Counted from the stretch's first letter, positions 37,665 through 50,000 are shown. The stretch: 64,000 nt of DNA from Dromiciops gliroides (GCF_019393635.1 NC_057861.1:545448711-545512710); one strand, 5' to 3'. A program made the numbers and translations. The notes: generated by a model not told the origin, from the sequence alone.

Positions 37665-37870
37665 TCAGCATGTTATGTATAGTGGATTAAGTGCTAGATT
37701 TGAAGTTAGGAAGACCTGAATTCAAATCCTATCTCTGATACTCGATATGTAGCAGTCAGCATCACATAGTTTCTCTAAGCCTTAATTTTCTCATATATAA
37801 AATCAGAATATCGGAGTAGGTGGCCTCTAAACTCCCTTCTAGCTCTTAATCTAGAATTCTGTCTCTACCT
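37665..37870 (+). mobile_element. MIR SINE relic
   Basis: GAAGACCTGAATTCAAATCC head and GGCCTCTAAACTCCCTTCTA end. Just right of the duplication unit. Confidence 0.55.
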
Positions 37871-37874
37871 TTTT

Positions 37875-38880
37875 AAACCAGACAGGCTTGAGAATAGAGA
37901 GAACTATAAAACCAGATGTTGAAGTAAATGGTTCCCATGGCTTCCTGATTATTAAGGGTCTAATGCAGTGATGGGTATAGAGACTCACCAAGGACTGTTG
38001 ATTTTAGAAGTTCCTATTGACTGTGATGAAGGCATTATTGAAAGAATTTCACAATGCTGGGAATTCTTTTAGGAATGCAAAGCCCTAGAGAATGTTTTTG
38101 GAAAGAAGAATGAAGCTGGTGCTTTCTGTGTTCTGCTTGAAATCCTAGAGCCTTTCTAAATCAGCCTAGAGATACCTGGAAAGGGAAGGAGAGGGGGTAT
38201 TTGGAATTAGTTAGGAAAACTTTACTGTTGACCGGAAATCAGAGGTACACAAAGTCTGTAGGCAGGATGGACTGCGGGATATGCAAGCTGACTGCTGAAG
38301 AATGAGACACCATCCTTTTCAGTGAGCAGCTGGCATGGTCTTGGCTGTCATCACTCAAGCAATACATCCAGAGAACACCTACTCTGGACAATTCCTGCTT
38401 ATTTTCAGGGGGCTGTATCCATATGGCTTACTTAGGAGGCTTGTTGTGAGGATCCAATGAGATACTATGTAAAATTCTTCAAATGCTTATGTAAATGTGA
38501 ACTAACTGGAGAAGACTACCTTAGATAGTCTATACACTTTGAACATTCAGTACACTGATATCATAATACTTGCATGTTCAGGGGTTCTCTGAAGAGATAA
38601 CTCTGCGGCACTAATAGCTATATAAAGTTTTAACTGTCTTTCAAGAGCAGGGAGAGAAGCTCTTCAGCTTTTTTCTAAGGTTGGAGAGACTATTATAGTG
38701 AACAACCATCAGTGACTGTAGAATGTATGAAATGCATAGGATAGACTCAAGTACTCCAGGGTTGGGGTAGGGGATGAGACTTTCATGCTGAATCACTCCT
38801 CCTGGAGCAGGTCTTCTTTACTGTTTTTGTGTCATGAACCCCTAGGGCAGCCTGGTGAAGACTATGGATGCTTCTCAGTA
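37875..38880. other. Unassigned intergenic DNA
   Basis: Single-copy looking sequence without open frames of note. A stretch of about 45 bp at 38519 vaguely resembles 34409-34455. Confidence 0.4.
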
Positions 38881-38885
38881 AAATG

Positions 38886-39042
38886 TTCTTTTTTTTTTTT
38901 TTTTTGGTAAGGCAATTGGGGTTAAGTGACTTGCCCAGGGTCACACAGCTATTTAACTGTCAAGTGTCCGAGGCTGGATTTGAACTCAGGTCCTCCCGAA
39001 TCCAGGGCCAGAGCTCTATCCACTGTGCCACCTAGCTGCCCC
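38886..39042 (-). mobile_element. WSINE-type short tRNA SINE
   Basis: AGTAAAATGTTCTT lies on both sides (38877-38890 and 39043-39056), an exact duplication of about 14 bp. Confidence 0.92.
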
Positions 39043-39261
39043 AGTAAAATGTTCTTAAAGGCATAAAATAAATTTGCAGGGCAAAAGAGAAGGGAGTTGT
39101 TCCCAAAGAGCAGCATTGCCAGTGGGGATGACAGTTATGGGAGGAGAACAGATGTCAATGGGGAATATCATGGGTGCATACCCCCCATTGTCCCTAGTCC
39201 TATGGGCAGGCTCAGACTGCAGCAGGAACGCTCCCAGGTCCAAACCTACTGAAGGTTTAAT

Positions 39262-39429
39262 CTTTTTTTTTTTAATAATCTTGTGTGTGTGTGGGGGGGG
39301 CAATTGGGGTTAAGTGACTTGCCCAGGGTCACACAGCTAGTAAGTGTCAAATGTCTGAGGTCGGATTTGAACTCAGGTCTTCCTGAATTCAGGGCCAGTG
39401 CTTTATCCACTGCACCACCTAGCTGCCCC
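39262..39429 (-). mobile_element. WSINE-type short tRNA SINE
   Basis: Tail broken by GTGTGTGTGTG between the T run and the body. Confidence 0.9.
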
Positions 39430-39889
39430 TAGTTCTCTTAGTTTTTAAGAAAAGGGGTTGAACTATATTTCCTCTGAAGTTCCTTGTATTGCTACATCTA
39501 TGATTCTATAAACCCAATTTATATGTTGAGAGAGACACAGAGAGACTTTGGGTAGGGCCAAATAGGTGCCAAGAGGGGATTGTTAGAGAGCACTCCTCCA
39601 GAGACTGAAGCTGGTCCAAATGACAGGATCCCAGAAATCTAGGAACCCTATTGACACTTGGTTTACCTTTGTAAACAAACTGCATTGTGACATAGGGGGG
39701 TGATCAATTAAGAAAAGGAGTTTGATATCCCCAGGAGAACAAATTGTTGAATCATGTTAAAAGTATTATTAATTTCTATTTACTTAGCAAACTATTTTAT
39801 TTTGCTTTAAATTTATTGAGATGATTTATTTTGTTACCAGATACAATTTTGATATTGGCTATAAGGGTATCACATTTTGTTATCAGATG

Positions 39890-40133
39890 TCAGAGTAGCT
39901 AGATAGTACAGTGGTGGTAACAGGCATGGAGTCAGGAAGACTCATCTTCCTGACTTCAAATCTGGCCTCAGACACTTACTAGGGCAAGACACTTAACCCT
40001 GTTTGCCTCAGTTTCCTTATCTGTAAAACGAGCTGGAGAAGGAAATGGCAAACTACTCCAGTATTTTTGCCAAGAAAGCCCTAAATGGGGTCACAAAGAG
40101 TGGGATATGACTGAAAATGATTAAACAGCAACA
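39890..40133 (+). mobile_element. tRNA-derived SINE with RTE-like tail
   Basis: Plus-strand copy ending GGATATGACTGAAAATGATT plus an ACAGCAACAA tail. Confidence 0.8.
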
Positions 40134-40617
40134 ATGATTAAAAAAAAATACATACCTAAAAGCAATCCCCTTTATAAAATACAGTTTCTATAAATACTTA
40201 TTTTATTAATCATTAACAGAAAGTAAGGCAGTTTCCTTCAATTTTGCTAGTGTTTTATATTGACCATTATATTTGAGTTTGTGTTTTTTTCCTTTTTAAA
40301 ATTAAAAAAAAATTATTTATTTTTTTTCCTTTTTTAAATTGATGTCTTTTGATATGATTTCTAAATATAGCTCTTCCCTCACTGGCAGGGGACCTTTGTA
40401 TTTGCTTAACATCTTTTTACCTTTGCATGGTTGACTTTAAATTATTATAGTCATTATATATTCTACTTTGGATTCTGATTTATTCTCCATGCATAACTTC
40501 TTAACAGATATTGTAATCAATGAATCAACAAGAATTTCTAAAGCCCTTGATATATTCTAGGCATTGTGCTGGGCATCAAGAATACTAAGTGAAATGGTTC
40601 CTGTCACTGAGGAGCTT

Positions 40618-40835
40618 TTGCTGGTTTTGGAGTTATTCAGTTGTTTCAATCGTGTTGGACTCTTTGTGACCCCTTTGAGATTCTCTTGCAAAAGATACTG
40701 GAGTGGCTTGCTGTGGCCTTCTTCAGTTTATTTTACAGATGAGGAAACTGAGGGAAATAGGGTGACATGTCTGGTAAGTATCTTCCTGACTCTAGGCCCA
40801 GCACTTTAGCTACTAAGGCATCTATCTAGCTGCCC
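40618..40835 (-). mobile_element. tRNA-derived SINE with RTE-like tail and exact 13 bp duplication
   Basis: Flanked by CACTGAGGAGCTT at 40605-40617 and 40836-40848. It interrupts an older repeat monomer. Confidence 0.88.
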
Positions 40836-40877
40836 CACTGAGGAGCTTACAATCTGCCAAAAAGGCATCAAGGTAGG

Positions 40878-41411
40878 TGTAAGAAAATAATGGGCTTTGC
40901 CAGCGCCCAAAGGTCCCAGCTATAGGGGATTGATTTGGATTGACTGAGATTGGCTGACTTCACTGATTAACTCACTTAAAGTTAATTCAATTGAAGTCAA
41001 ATCTGCCTGGCCCTCAGGAGGGTGTGTTCTCAGAGACTGTGCACTCTGACCTCAACACGGGACCACCCTCAAGTCCAGCGAACCAATGATTTGGGTGATA
41101 CTAGCCAATTAGCTTGAAGCAATGTGGAAGAATCGTCTCTCCTTGGGATGCAGAGGAAGCTTCTATGCTCAGTTGGTCTCTCAAACAGGCTGGTGGTGGA
41201 GAAATTGAGGAAGAACCAGGTGAGGCTGGATCACTAGGCTAGATAGGCCTTTTCTTAACTTTTCTTAACTTTCTGACCCAGGTGTTCTCTTTTTTCTAAT
41301 AGTGCCCCCAAACTGGTGCTAAAGCTTCTAATTTATAAGTAAATCCTAGCTAGCTTTCCCTACACTTGGGACAGGAATAAGGCAACCACACATTTAATTT
41401 TAAATGTCACA
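40878..41411 (+). mobile_element. Solo LTR fossil with TAGG duplication
   Basis: A 534 bp sequence begins TGTAAGAAAA and ends ATGTCACA, with TAGG directly on both sides (40874-40877 and 41412-41415). The 4 bp duplication and TG...CA ends point to an LTR of an endogenous retrovirus, reduced to one LTR. Its last 220 bp match a second relic near 22.5 kb. The orientation is a guess from the 3' polyadenylation-type region. Confidence 0.65.
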
Positions 41412-41626
41412 TAGGTATATACAAAATATTGGGGGAAAGGGACCTGGAGGGATCAGGAAAGATGTCACATAGAAGTTGACTCGAGCTGAACCTTGAAGGA
41501 AATTAGACATTCTTTGTTATTTTGATCTGACCTCTGTTTCCCTCTACCATCTATTCACTGGTTCAAGCTCTCTGAGACCAAGCATCATAATTCCTAATTC
41601 ATTTTCTATATGACAGTCCTTCAGAT

Positions 41627-41774
41627 ATTTTTTTTTGCGGGGGCAATGAGGGTTAAGTGACTTGCCCAAAGTCACACAGCTAGTAAGTGTCAAGTGTTCG
41701 AGGGCGAATTTGAACTCAGGACCTCCTGAATCCAGGGCCGGTGCTTCAGCCACTTTGCCACCTAGCTGCCCCCA
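41627..41774 (-). mobile_element. WSINE-type short tRNA SINE
   Basis: CTTCAGATATTT occurs before (41621 onward) and after (41780 onward), a target-site duplication. Confidence 0.92.
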
Positions 41775-41989
41775 AGTACTTCAGATATTTGAAGACAATT
41801 TATCATGTTCCCCTTCCAAGTTTTAGCTCAGTGAATAAGCATTTTAAGCACCCAGTGTGTGTGTCAAACACGATGTCATTAAATACCTACTATGTGCCAG
41901 GCACTGTGCTAAGTGCCCAGGATACAAAGAAAGGACAAAAATCAGTTCCTGCTCTCAAGGAGCTGACAATCTAATAGGAGAGAAATTAG

Positions 41990-42945
41990 CATTATATACA
42001 AATCTCAGAGCTGCCATTTACTTCCTGTGTGAGTTCAAGCAAATCAATTAACTTCCTTTTAGTCAGATATTTTAGGGATAGCTTTTATATAATTAGCCCA
42101 GTCAGTTCCCTCCAAACCTGAACTCCTTTTTATTCTTTGTAATTATGGCTGTTTCTATTTTTCCTGCTGTACTCATTTCAAACCTCATACTTTCAGTCAT
42201 CTAATTGGTCAGTCTGTCTCTGTCTTTCTCTAATTTATGATGAAGAAATTGAAACTCAGAGACAGAAAATTACTTGCCCAAGTCCTCAGAAGGTTATACA
42301 TTAGCAAAGATTAGAGTAATCAATCAGTCCACCAACAAGCATTTATTAAATGACTATTATGTGCTAAGCACTGTGCTAGGTGGCTTTCCTATCTCCTCTT
42401 AAGTCTTCTCTACTCCACACCAAATATCTCCATTTCCTTCAATCACCTTCAAGATTGACTTTAGTTTGAACCAGGCTTCACTGATTGTAAAAGAGTTCCC
42501 TTGGTGAATATTGTATTAATTTTATCCCCTTTGTGATACATATTCTTTGGATAAAACCAGCAACTTTGGGCCAGAGGCATTCTGATGAATCATAGAATGC
42601 TAAAGATAAAAAGGACCTTAGAGTTTGTCTAGTCTAAACATTCCATAAAAAATTAATAGCTTTTGTTTTTATATTGCCTTCTTTTCTGAACGTATCCATC
42701 TCTCCTTCTCACCCAGTGAACCACCCTTGTAACAACAACAACAACAAAATAAATAAAAGAAAAAGCGGGAATAAAAACAGGTTAATAAAAGTAACCAATA
42801 CATTAAGTGAGTTTGACAGAGGGAGGTTCTAAGAAAGGCACATGCTTAAGAGTTTCTAATTGTTTGCAAAGAAGAGAGGGAAATGTATTTTCTCTTCCTT
42901 TCTCTGGGCCCAAAGATGGTCATTATAATTAAATAGGGTTCAGTT
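41990..42945. other. Unassigned intergenic DNA
   Basis: Apart from repeat monomer scraps near 42330 and a (CAA)n run at 42727-42748, nothing is recognised. Confidence 0.4.
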
Positions 42946-42960
42946 TTGTTTTTGTTGTTG

Positions 42961-43112
42961 CTTTTTTTTTTTTTTTTAGTGAGGCAATTGGGGTTAAGTG
43001 ACTTGCCCAGGGTCACACAGCTAGTAAGTCTTATGTGTCTGAGGCTGGATTTGAACTCAGGTACTGCTGACTCCAGGGACAGTGCTTATCCACTGTCCCA
43101 CCTAGCTGCCCC
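42961..43112 (-). mobile_element. WSINE-type short tRNA SINE with 16 bp duplication
   Basis: TTTGTTGTTGCTTTTT at 42951-42966 and 43113-43128. Confidence 0.92.
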
Positions 43113-43263
43113 TTTGTTGTTGCTTTTTATATTTACAATATTTTGATCACGTATGTTGTTTTCATGGTCCTCCATACTTCAATTGACATTGGTTCATCCA
43201 TCTTCCCATTCTTCTCTGAATTCTTCATATTCATTATATTCTATTACATCCACATACCACAAT

Positions 43264-43414
43264 TTTCTTTTTTTTCTTTTTTTTGCAGGGCAATGAGGGA
43301 CTTGCCCAGGGTCACACAGCCAGTAAGTGTCAAGTGTCTGAGACCAGATTTGAACTCAGGTCCTCCTGAATTCAGGGCTGGTGCTCTATCCACTGCACCA
43401 CCTAGCTGCCCCAA
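43264..43414 (-). mobile_element. WSINE-type short tRNA SINE
   Basis: CAATTTTCTT on both sides. A gap of about 12 bases in the body (GAGGGACTTGCCC). Confidence 0.9.
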
Positions 43415-43489
43415 TTTTCTTAAACCAATCTCAAATAGATGAAGTTTTCTATCACCACAGAAAGGGCTGAATATTTTGGCATATATAGA

Positions 43490-43990
43490 TAGGACCTTTG
43501 CTCAAATATCTCCAGTGGCTCTCTACTGCCTCCTGATCATTTTGACATTTAAGGCTCTCCACAATCTGACAAATAACTTGATTTCCAGGAAGATCTTGTA
43601 TTAGTCACTTTTATGTTCTCTATGATCTTGCACAATTGAACAATTCTTTGATCCCTGAATCCCTCTGTGACATTTTTAGACTATTTTTTATGCCTGGAAT
43701 TTCCTTCTTTTTTTTCATCTAATTAGTTCCAAGCCATCCTTTAAAGCCCAACTCAAATGCCACTTCCTCTGAGAAATCTTCCTTTATTTTACTGGTCTAT
43801 AATATCTTTCTCCCTCAGAACCCAGATAAGACTTTGTTTTGCAACTTCAAACTCATTTAAAATGTACTATTGTGTACTGTAGCTATCTTGCTTGGGAAGG
43901 AATCACATCTAATCCAAATGCTATGTCTTCTCTGGCAACTACCAATGTGCTCTTCATAGAATTATCACTTAATAAATGTTAGCTGCATTA
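43490..43990 (+). mobile_element. L2/L3 LINE 3' relic
   Basis: CCCAACTCAAATGCCACTTC, GAAATCTTCCTTTATTTTAC and a CACTTAATAAATGTTAGCTG end are typical of L2-type 3' regions. Confidence 0.55.
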
Positions 43991-44726
43991 GAATAATTTC
44001 TTTTCTCTTGGAACATTATCTCATGGTCTTATTCAGCCTTGTTTTCAACTGGTTGTCACAGAGGAAAACTGTTGATAAATCACTTAATGTTTCAGAGTAT
44101 ATCCCAAGAGTATTTGCATTTTGTGATACCCAAAGACAGTCAATCAAGAAACATTTATTAAGTGCCAGACAGAGAAAGAATCTGACATAGTGGATAAAAT
44201 GCTGGACCTAGAATCTGAAAGACTTCATGATCAGGGCTTTGATTCGATCCAGTCCCCTTGCAGTTTAATTTGATATTGGAACAAAATGAGATACCTCTAG
44301 ATCATTCAACATTTAACAAAAGCATAATTACTTAGCCGTAACAAAAGAAGGATATTCAAAAAGGACAGAAATTGGGCTGGCCTTGAATTGATTCAGCTGA
44401 TTGCAGCTCCTGTCATGAGGGAGAGGTTCTCTGAATTATAAAAGAACATCTCGTTCTAGATGAGTTCAGTCCCTCAGGTCTAGCCATACTATAAGGTATG
44501 TGAAGAATTGGTTAATGTGATTGCGGATCCCCTGTCAGTGAACTCTAAAAAATTATAGAGAATGGAGAGAAGACTGCTGAACTAAAAAAGGGGCAAATAT
44601 TGTTATGATTTTCCACAAAGAGAGAGGTCTCTGAAAACTGTGGTCCAGAGCACTTCCCTTTGATTCTGGTACAGAGTATATTATTAAAAGGGTGGTTTGC
44701 AAACATTTTAAGAAAGGCAGTTTTTA

Positions 44727-44884
44727 GGGGGCAGCTAGGTGGTGCAGTGGATAAAGCACTGGCCTTGGATTCAGAAGGACCTGAGTTCAAATCTAGCCTC
44801 AGACACTTGACAGTGAAATAGCTGTGTGACCCTGGGCAAGTCACTTAACCCTCATTGCCCTGCAAAAAAGCAAAAAAAAAAAAA
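44727..44884 (+). mobile_element. WSINE-type short tRNA SINE with 14 bp duplication
   Basis: AAAGGCAGTTTTTA at 44713-44726 and 44885-44898. Confidence 0.92.
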
Positions 44885-44999
44885 AAAGGCAGTTTTTATA
44901 ATAAAGATCCAGCATGGTTCATTAAGAACAGACAGTATGGGGTATTCAAGGAAGACCAGCCCCTCTGGTGTGAGGGCCTGCTGAGACCTTTTTAGGGCT

Positions 45000-45530
45000 G
45001 CCTATTGACCTTCGGTGTCTACCTGGCACTCAACTTTCACCTGTGGTTCCAAGAAACTATAGCATGTGCAGCAGTCACACCCTGGTAAAACCATCTTGGC
45101 AGGTTGAAGATAACAACAGGCCTCAAACCTGTCAATGAGTTAGGGAAATGTCTATCCCAAGCATGTGAAGATTTCCCTCAGTGGAATGGGTGGATGAGAA
45201 TAATTTGTTGCAATGGCCATGAAGGCAGCTGAAACAGGTGCTATGGAGTGCTTAGAGCTTGGTTAGACATCAAAGACACAAAGGTCATCCAGTGAATCCC
45301 GGACCATCGCCAGTAGCCCCGACTTTTGTCTGGACACTGGACTTGGATGATTCTGGAAGAGAGAGTAAGACTGATGAGTTTGTGCAACTCTTCCCCACTT
45401 CAATCCAATTCATTGACATGTCAAGACATCACCCCATGATGCCACTGGTCCTCTTAGAAAATGAAGGATCACCACCAACAACGAGACTACAGGAAGCCAT
45501 TTCTGATCCCTCTTAATTCCAATGACTTCA
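45000..45530 (+). repeat. Probable LINE 3' region, family not assigned
   Basis: The sequence (CCCTCAGTGGAATGGGTGGA, CAAGACATCACCCCATGATG, ending CACCACCAACAACGAG) has the look of an interspersed LINE 3' end with an ACAAC-type tail. It does not recur in the window, so the family is uncertain. Confidence 0.35.
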
Positions 45531-45544
45531 CTCTTGATTTTTCT

Positions 45545-46265
45545 TCTTTTTTTTTTTTCAAGTTAAACACTTTAATTTATATTTTTCTGTTTCAATCTCT
45601 ATCCCTCCTTCCCTTCCTCTCCTTCCTCCTTCCTGAGGCGGCAAACAATACAATATGGGTTATACATATATGATCATTCAAAACATCATCATATTTGTCA
45701 CTTAATGAAAGAATGTGAAAAGTAGCATGTTTCATCAATATCAGTTCTTTTTTTTTTGGAGGTGCATAGTATGCTTCATCAATATTCTTTTGGGATTGTC
45801 TTGGATTATTGTATTAATGAGAATAGTCAAGTCATTAATAGTTCTTCATCGAACAATATTGCTGTCCCTGTGTACAGTGTTCTTTTGGTTCTGCTCACTT
45901 TCCAATACATCATTTCCTAGATGTCTTTCCAAACTTTTTCAAACTCATCCTGTTTGTCATTTCTTACTGCACAGTAATATTCCATCACCATCATATACCA
46001 CAGTTTGTTTAGCCATCCCCCAATTGACGGGCATTCCTTTGATTTCCAATTTTTAGCCACCACAAAAAGAGCTGCTATAAATATTTTTGTACAAACAGGT
46101 CTTTTTCTCTTTTTGGGGATGTCTTTGGGATATAAACCTAGCAGTGGTATTGCTGGATCAAAGGGTATGCAGAATTCTATAGCCCTTTGGACATAGTTCT
46201 CCAGAATGGTTGGATATTTTCACTATTCCACCAACATTGGATTAGCATCCCAGTTTTATTCTGAA
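45545..46265 (-). mobile_element. L1 3' end
   Basis: L1 3' UTR and ORF2 C-terminus. The plus-strand text CCACCACAAAAAGAGCTGCT and ATGTCTTTGGGATATAAACC corresponds to the C-terminal ORF2 region. The A-rich end is at 45545. Confidence 0.8.
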
Positions 46266-46274
46266 TATAACTTG

Positions 46275-46470
46275 CTTGTACATAGTTGTTGTTGCTGCTG
46301 CTTTTGTACATAGTTTTAAAAATGTTGTTTCCCCAATTAGAGTTTGAGCTCTTGGAGGGCAGGCACTGTTTTTTTGTTTTTATTTTTTGCCTTTCATGGC
46401 ATCACCAGCACTTAGCACAGTGCTTGGCACATAGTAAGTGCTTAACACATGCTTATCGACTGATTGAAAA
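46275..46470 (+). mobile_element. L2 LINE 3' tail
   Basis: GAGCTCTTGGAGGGCAGGCA, CCAGCACTTAGCACAGTGCT and CACATAGTAAGTGCTTAACA are visible. Confidence 0.6.
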
Positions 46471-47328
46471 TTACATTAAACAGAAGCAGGATGTGAAAAC
46501 AATGACTTTTTATTTCTTTTATATAAATATTGTGCAAATATTTATGCAAAGAAGGAGCCAGGGCAGCTTTCTCCTGCCTTGTATGTATCACTAGAGGCTG
46601 AGAACATGTATGGTACTTCAATCCAAGCTGGAGAAAAGATCTCTTGGTAGACATCACCTGGACTAGTTTGAGCTCAGGCCAATTTGTCTTTGAATATAAT
46701 TCTTGGTCTAGAGTACCTATTTATTCCTAAACCCAAATGAATGGGATGGAGGATTCCTCCTATTTAATAGGAGTCCAAAATGTATAGAGAAAACTCCTCC
46801 TTCTGGTTTTATATATTTCTATTAGTTTTCTATGTATCTTGGATAGTAAACCCTTATCACAGCTACATGATTCAAAGATTTTTCCCAATTGATCATTTCA
46901 CATCTTATCTTATATACTATAATTTTTTTTGTGCAAAAGATTGTCTAATTTCATGTAATGAAAATGATCTGTTTTGTCCTCTGTAATCACCTTCTTAACT
47001 AAAGTCTTTTTTGGTTAAGACTTTAAGCCATATTCATATTTGTAAGAGGTATATGGTTTGCATCTCTTCCAATTTATCTGTGGTATGATCTTTAATATTG
47101 AATCTTTAAATTCATTGTGTAATATAAAATAAGATATTGATGTAATCCAATTTCTGGCAGATTTATTTCCTGTTTTGCCATCAAATGCTGGGTTATTGAC
47201 TTCAAATATTTCTGATTCTTCTTTGTCTAATTCAAAGTTCAGCAATCCATTCGTCTATCTCTTTCTGTATAGTCCAGTGAGCTAAGAATTGTTTTTACAT
47301 TTTAAAATAAAGTTTTGTTATATATTTT

Positions 47329-47481
47329 TGGCTCTTTTTTTGGGGGTGGGGCAGTGAGGGTTAAGTGACTTGCCCAGGGTCACACAGCTAGTAAGAGTCA
47401 AGTGTCTGAGGCTGGATTTGAACTCACGTCCTCCTGAATCCAGGGCCGGTGCTTTATCCACTGTGCCATATAGCTGTCCCC
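47329..47481 (-). mobile_element. WSINE-type short tRNA SINE in the old L1
   Basis: Sits in the ORF2 relic of the nested L1 pair. Confidence 0.92.
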
Positions 47482-48154
47482 AAGTTTTATTATGTTTAAA
47501 AATGTAAAAATTGTTCTTAGTTTGAGGGCTGGACAAAAATATGCTCCAGTGGAGTAGGCCCTTAGGCCATAGTCTTCTGACTCCTGGTCTAGTCTGTTAC
47601 ATTGATTTACTTAAAATTATTTTTATCCAATATCTAATGATTTTGATCATTAAGGTCTAGAAGTAATATTTCCCCTTAATTCTTACACTTTCCCATTATT
47701 TCTCCTAACATTTTAGATCTTTTGTTCCTCCAAATGAATTTTGTTATTATTTTGTCCAGTTCAGAAAAGTATCCCTTTGGAGAAAACAATTAACTGAGAA
47801 TAAATGTCTTTGCAGCAAATTTCTTTGATAAAGAAGTAATTGTTTCAAATTTTTAAGAAATAGAACAATTCTCCAACTAACAAATTGTCAAAATATAGGG
47901 ACAAGCAGTTTTCAAAGTAAGAAATTACTTTGAATTGATTGAATCATTTGGGGAAAGCAATTTTGATCTATGCCCAAAAAATTATTTTAAAAAATATGTG
48001 CCTTTTGACCCAGAAATACCGCTACTAGACCTACATCCCAAAGAGATAAAATAAAGAAGAAAAGGACCCATATATACAATAGTATTTATATTTTTGTAGT
48101 GGTAAAGAGCTAGAAACTAAAGGGTTCCCATTTACCAGGTAATGGCTGAACTGT

Positions 48155-48420
48155 TATGGTATATGATAATAATAGCTTACCTTTACATTACCAGGCACTG
48201 TGCTAAGTACTTTACAAATATTATCTCATTTGAACTTCACAAAAACCTTTTGAAGTAGGTGATAGTATTATACCCATTTTACAACTGAGGAAACTGAGGT
48301 TAAGTGACTTGCCCAAAGTCACATAGCTAATAAGTCTCTGAGGTGTTTTGAACTCAGGTTTTCTTGATTCCAGACCTGGTGCTTTACTACACTATTCACC
48401 ATGCCACTTAACCTGCCATA
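48155..48420 (-). mobile_element. MIR-type SINE inside the younger L1 copy
   Basis: TATTATACCCATTTTACAAC, GAGGAAACTGAGGTTAAGTG and CCAGGCACTGTGCTAAGTAC. L1 text resumes on both sides, so this insertion came after the L1. Confidence 0.65.
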
Positions 48421-48592
48421 TAAATATAATGGAATATTAGTATGCCATAAAAATTGTGAAAGAGATAGTTTCAGAGAAATCTTGGAAGACTTATTTGAAC
48501 CGACAGAGTGAATTGAGCAGAACAACTTGGAGGACAATTTATGTACAATAACAACATTATAAGGACAAATAGATTTGTAGGACATAATAATT

Positions 48593-48751
48593 ATTTTGTT
48601 TTGTTTTGTTTTTTGGCAGGGCAATGAAGGTTAAGTGACTTGCCCAAGGTCACACAGCTAGTATGTGTCAAATATCTGAGGCTGGATTTGAACTCAGGCC
48701 CTCCTGAATCCAGGGCCAGTGCTTTATCCACTGCTCCACCTAGCTGCCCCC
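48593..48751 (-). mobile_element. WSINE-type short tRNA SINE in the younger L1
   Basis: AGGACATAATAATT (48579-48592) and AGGACATAAGAATT (48752-48765) flank it. This is a third level of nesting. Confidence 0.92.
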
Positions 48752-49616
48752 AGGACATAAGAATTTTAATGAATTCAATGACCAACCATGATTCCAAAGG
48801 ATCAATGATGAACCCACTGCCTGACAAAGAGATGATAGACTCAAGATGCTGAATGAGGCACAGATTTTTGGCTATAGGCAATGTGGGGATTTTTCTTGCT
48901 TGACTACACATATTTATTATAAAGGTTTTAGTTTTTTCTTTTCTCTTCAATGAATGGGGAGATTGGAGGGAGAAAAAACAAATGCTTTTAATTGAAAAAG
49001 AAAAAAAATCAAGTACCTCTTTGGTAGTTTGATTGGCATAACATTATGTTTGTTAATTAGCTTTGGTAGTATTATCATTTTTATTACATTTATACCACCC
49101 AGCCACAAGCCCTGCATATCCTTCAACTATTTAAATAGTTCTTTATTTCTTTAAGGATCATTTTGTAATTGAATCTATAGAAGCATTTAGTGTACTTTGG
49201 TAGGTTTATTCCTAAATATTTAATGAGCTTTGTACATGTTTTGAATGGAACTTAGCTTTTTTATTGTTACCTCACGAATTTTGTTCTTATATAGAAAGGC
49301 TATTGATTTTTGTGTGTTTACTTTGTAACTTGCAACATTTCTGAGGCAATTGTCTCAATTGGTTTCTTTGCTGATTCCCCAGGACTTTCTAAGTTAATTA
49401 TAATTTAATTAGAAAATAGGTATTGTTTTGTCTTCTCTTTGCCTGTCTTTATGCCTTTAATGTCTTTCTCTCATTGCTATCACTAGCATTTATAGGACTT
49501 TTCAAATAACAACAGGGAAAGATTTCATCCTTGCTTTACTCCTGAATTGATTAGGAAAGATTCTATTATTTCTTCATTGCATATAATGCTTGCTTTGGGT
49601 TTTAAACAGGCACTTT

Positions 49617-49622
49617 TTTATT
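49617..49622 (-). terminator. Candidate poly(A) signal of ACSM gene B
   Basis: AATAAA on the minus strand about 262 bases after the stop codon. An ATTAAA variant also occurs at 49762-49767, about 117 bases after the stop. The old L1 ends near 49640, so the distal hexamer may be L1-derived. Which is used is unknown. Confidence 0.35.
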
Positions 49623-49883
49623 ATGTTAAAAAATTATTCAAAGACTCAAAAGTTTGATCTGAGCTCCTGCCTCCCTCCAGGTAATAAGATTCCTGACTAC
49701 CATGAATAATTGCCATAGGGATTGTGAAGTTTGAAGGGAGTATAATTTTGAGTTAGTATCCTTTAATGAATTTTACCCCTGAGCGTGAATCAGTAGTCTA
49801 GCTTGATTATACCTGTCCTAGAATAGGGACTGAGGTAGGAAAGGGACCCTGTTCTTTTTGGGGATAGAAAACGGTGTGTAATA

Positions 49884-50000
49884 TCATTGGGATCTGAGGA
49901 CACCATTGGTACTAGTTGTTTGCTTCCATTCATCCTTTCGCAGCTTTGCCCGTTGGATTTTTCCAGTGACAGTCTTGGGCAGTGCTGAAACAAACTCCAC
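49884..50000 (-). CDS. ACSM gene B last coding exon
   Basis: The acceptor TTCCCAAACAG is followed by [20 protein letters not shown], and 38 codons end at TGA (49884-49886). TVTGK holds the conserved catalytic-lysine segment of adenylate-forming enzymes. The tail [13 protein letters not shown] is slightly longer than in ACSM3. Confidence 0.94.
   Translation of the reverse strand: MEFVSALPKTVTGKIQRAKLRKDEWKQTTSTNGVLRSQ

Larger units (their letters stand above)
47781..49010 (+). mobile_element. 5'-truncated L1 inserted in the older L1
   Basis: ORF2 end and 3' UTR on the plus strand, ending in an A-rich tail (48990-49009). Flanks AAGTATCCCTTTGG (47767-47780) and AAGTACCTCTTTGG (49011-49024) match at 12 of 14 bases, a target-site duplication. 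It carries a MIR-type element at 48155-48420 and a SINE at 48593-48751. Confidence 0.75.
46760..49640 (-). mobile_element. Old L1 ORF2 relic, split by a later L1
   Basis: ORF2 fragments on the minus strand lie at 46760-47780 (NWITSISYFILHNEFKDSIL, degenerate) and 49011-49640 (TTTGGTAGTTTGATTGGCAT text typical of the L1 region). The gap is the L1 insertion at 47781-49010. A SINE lies at 47329-47481. Confidence 0.7.

Noticed and set aside
38515-38565. Similarity to 34405-34455 near the retroviral 3' end
   Set aside because: Only about 45 bases and many mismatches; too little to claim a third retroviral relic.
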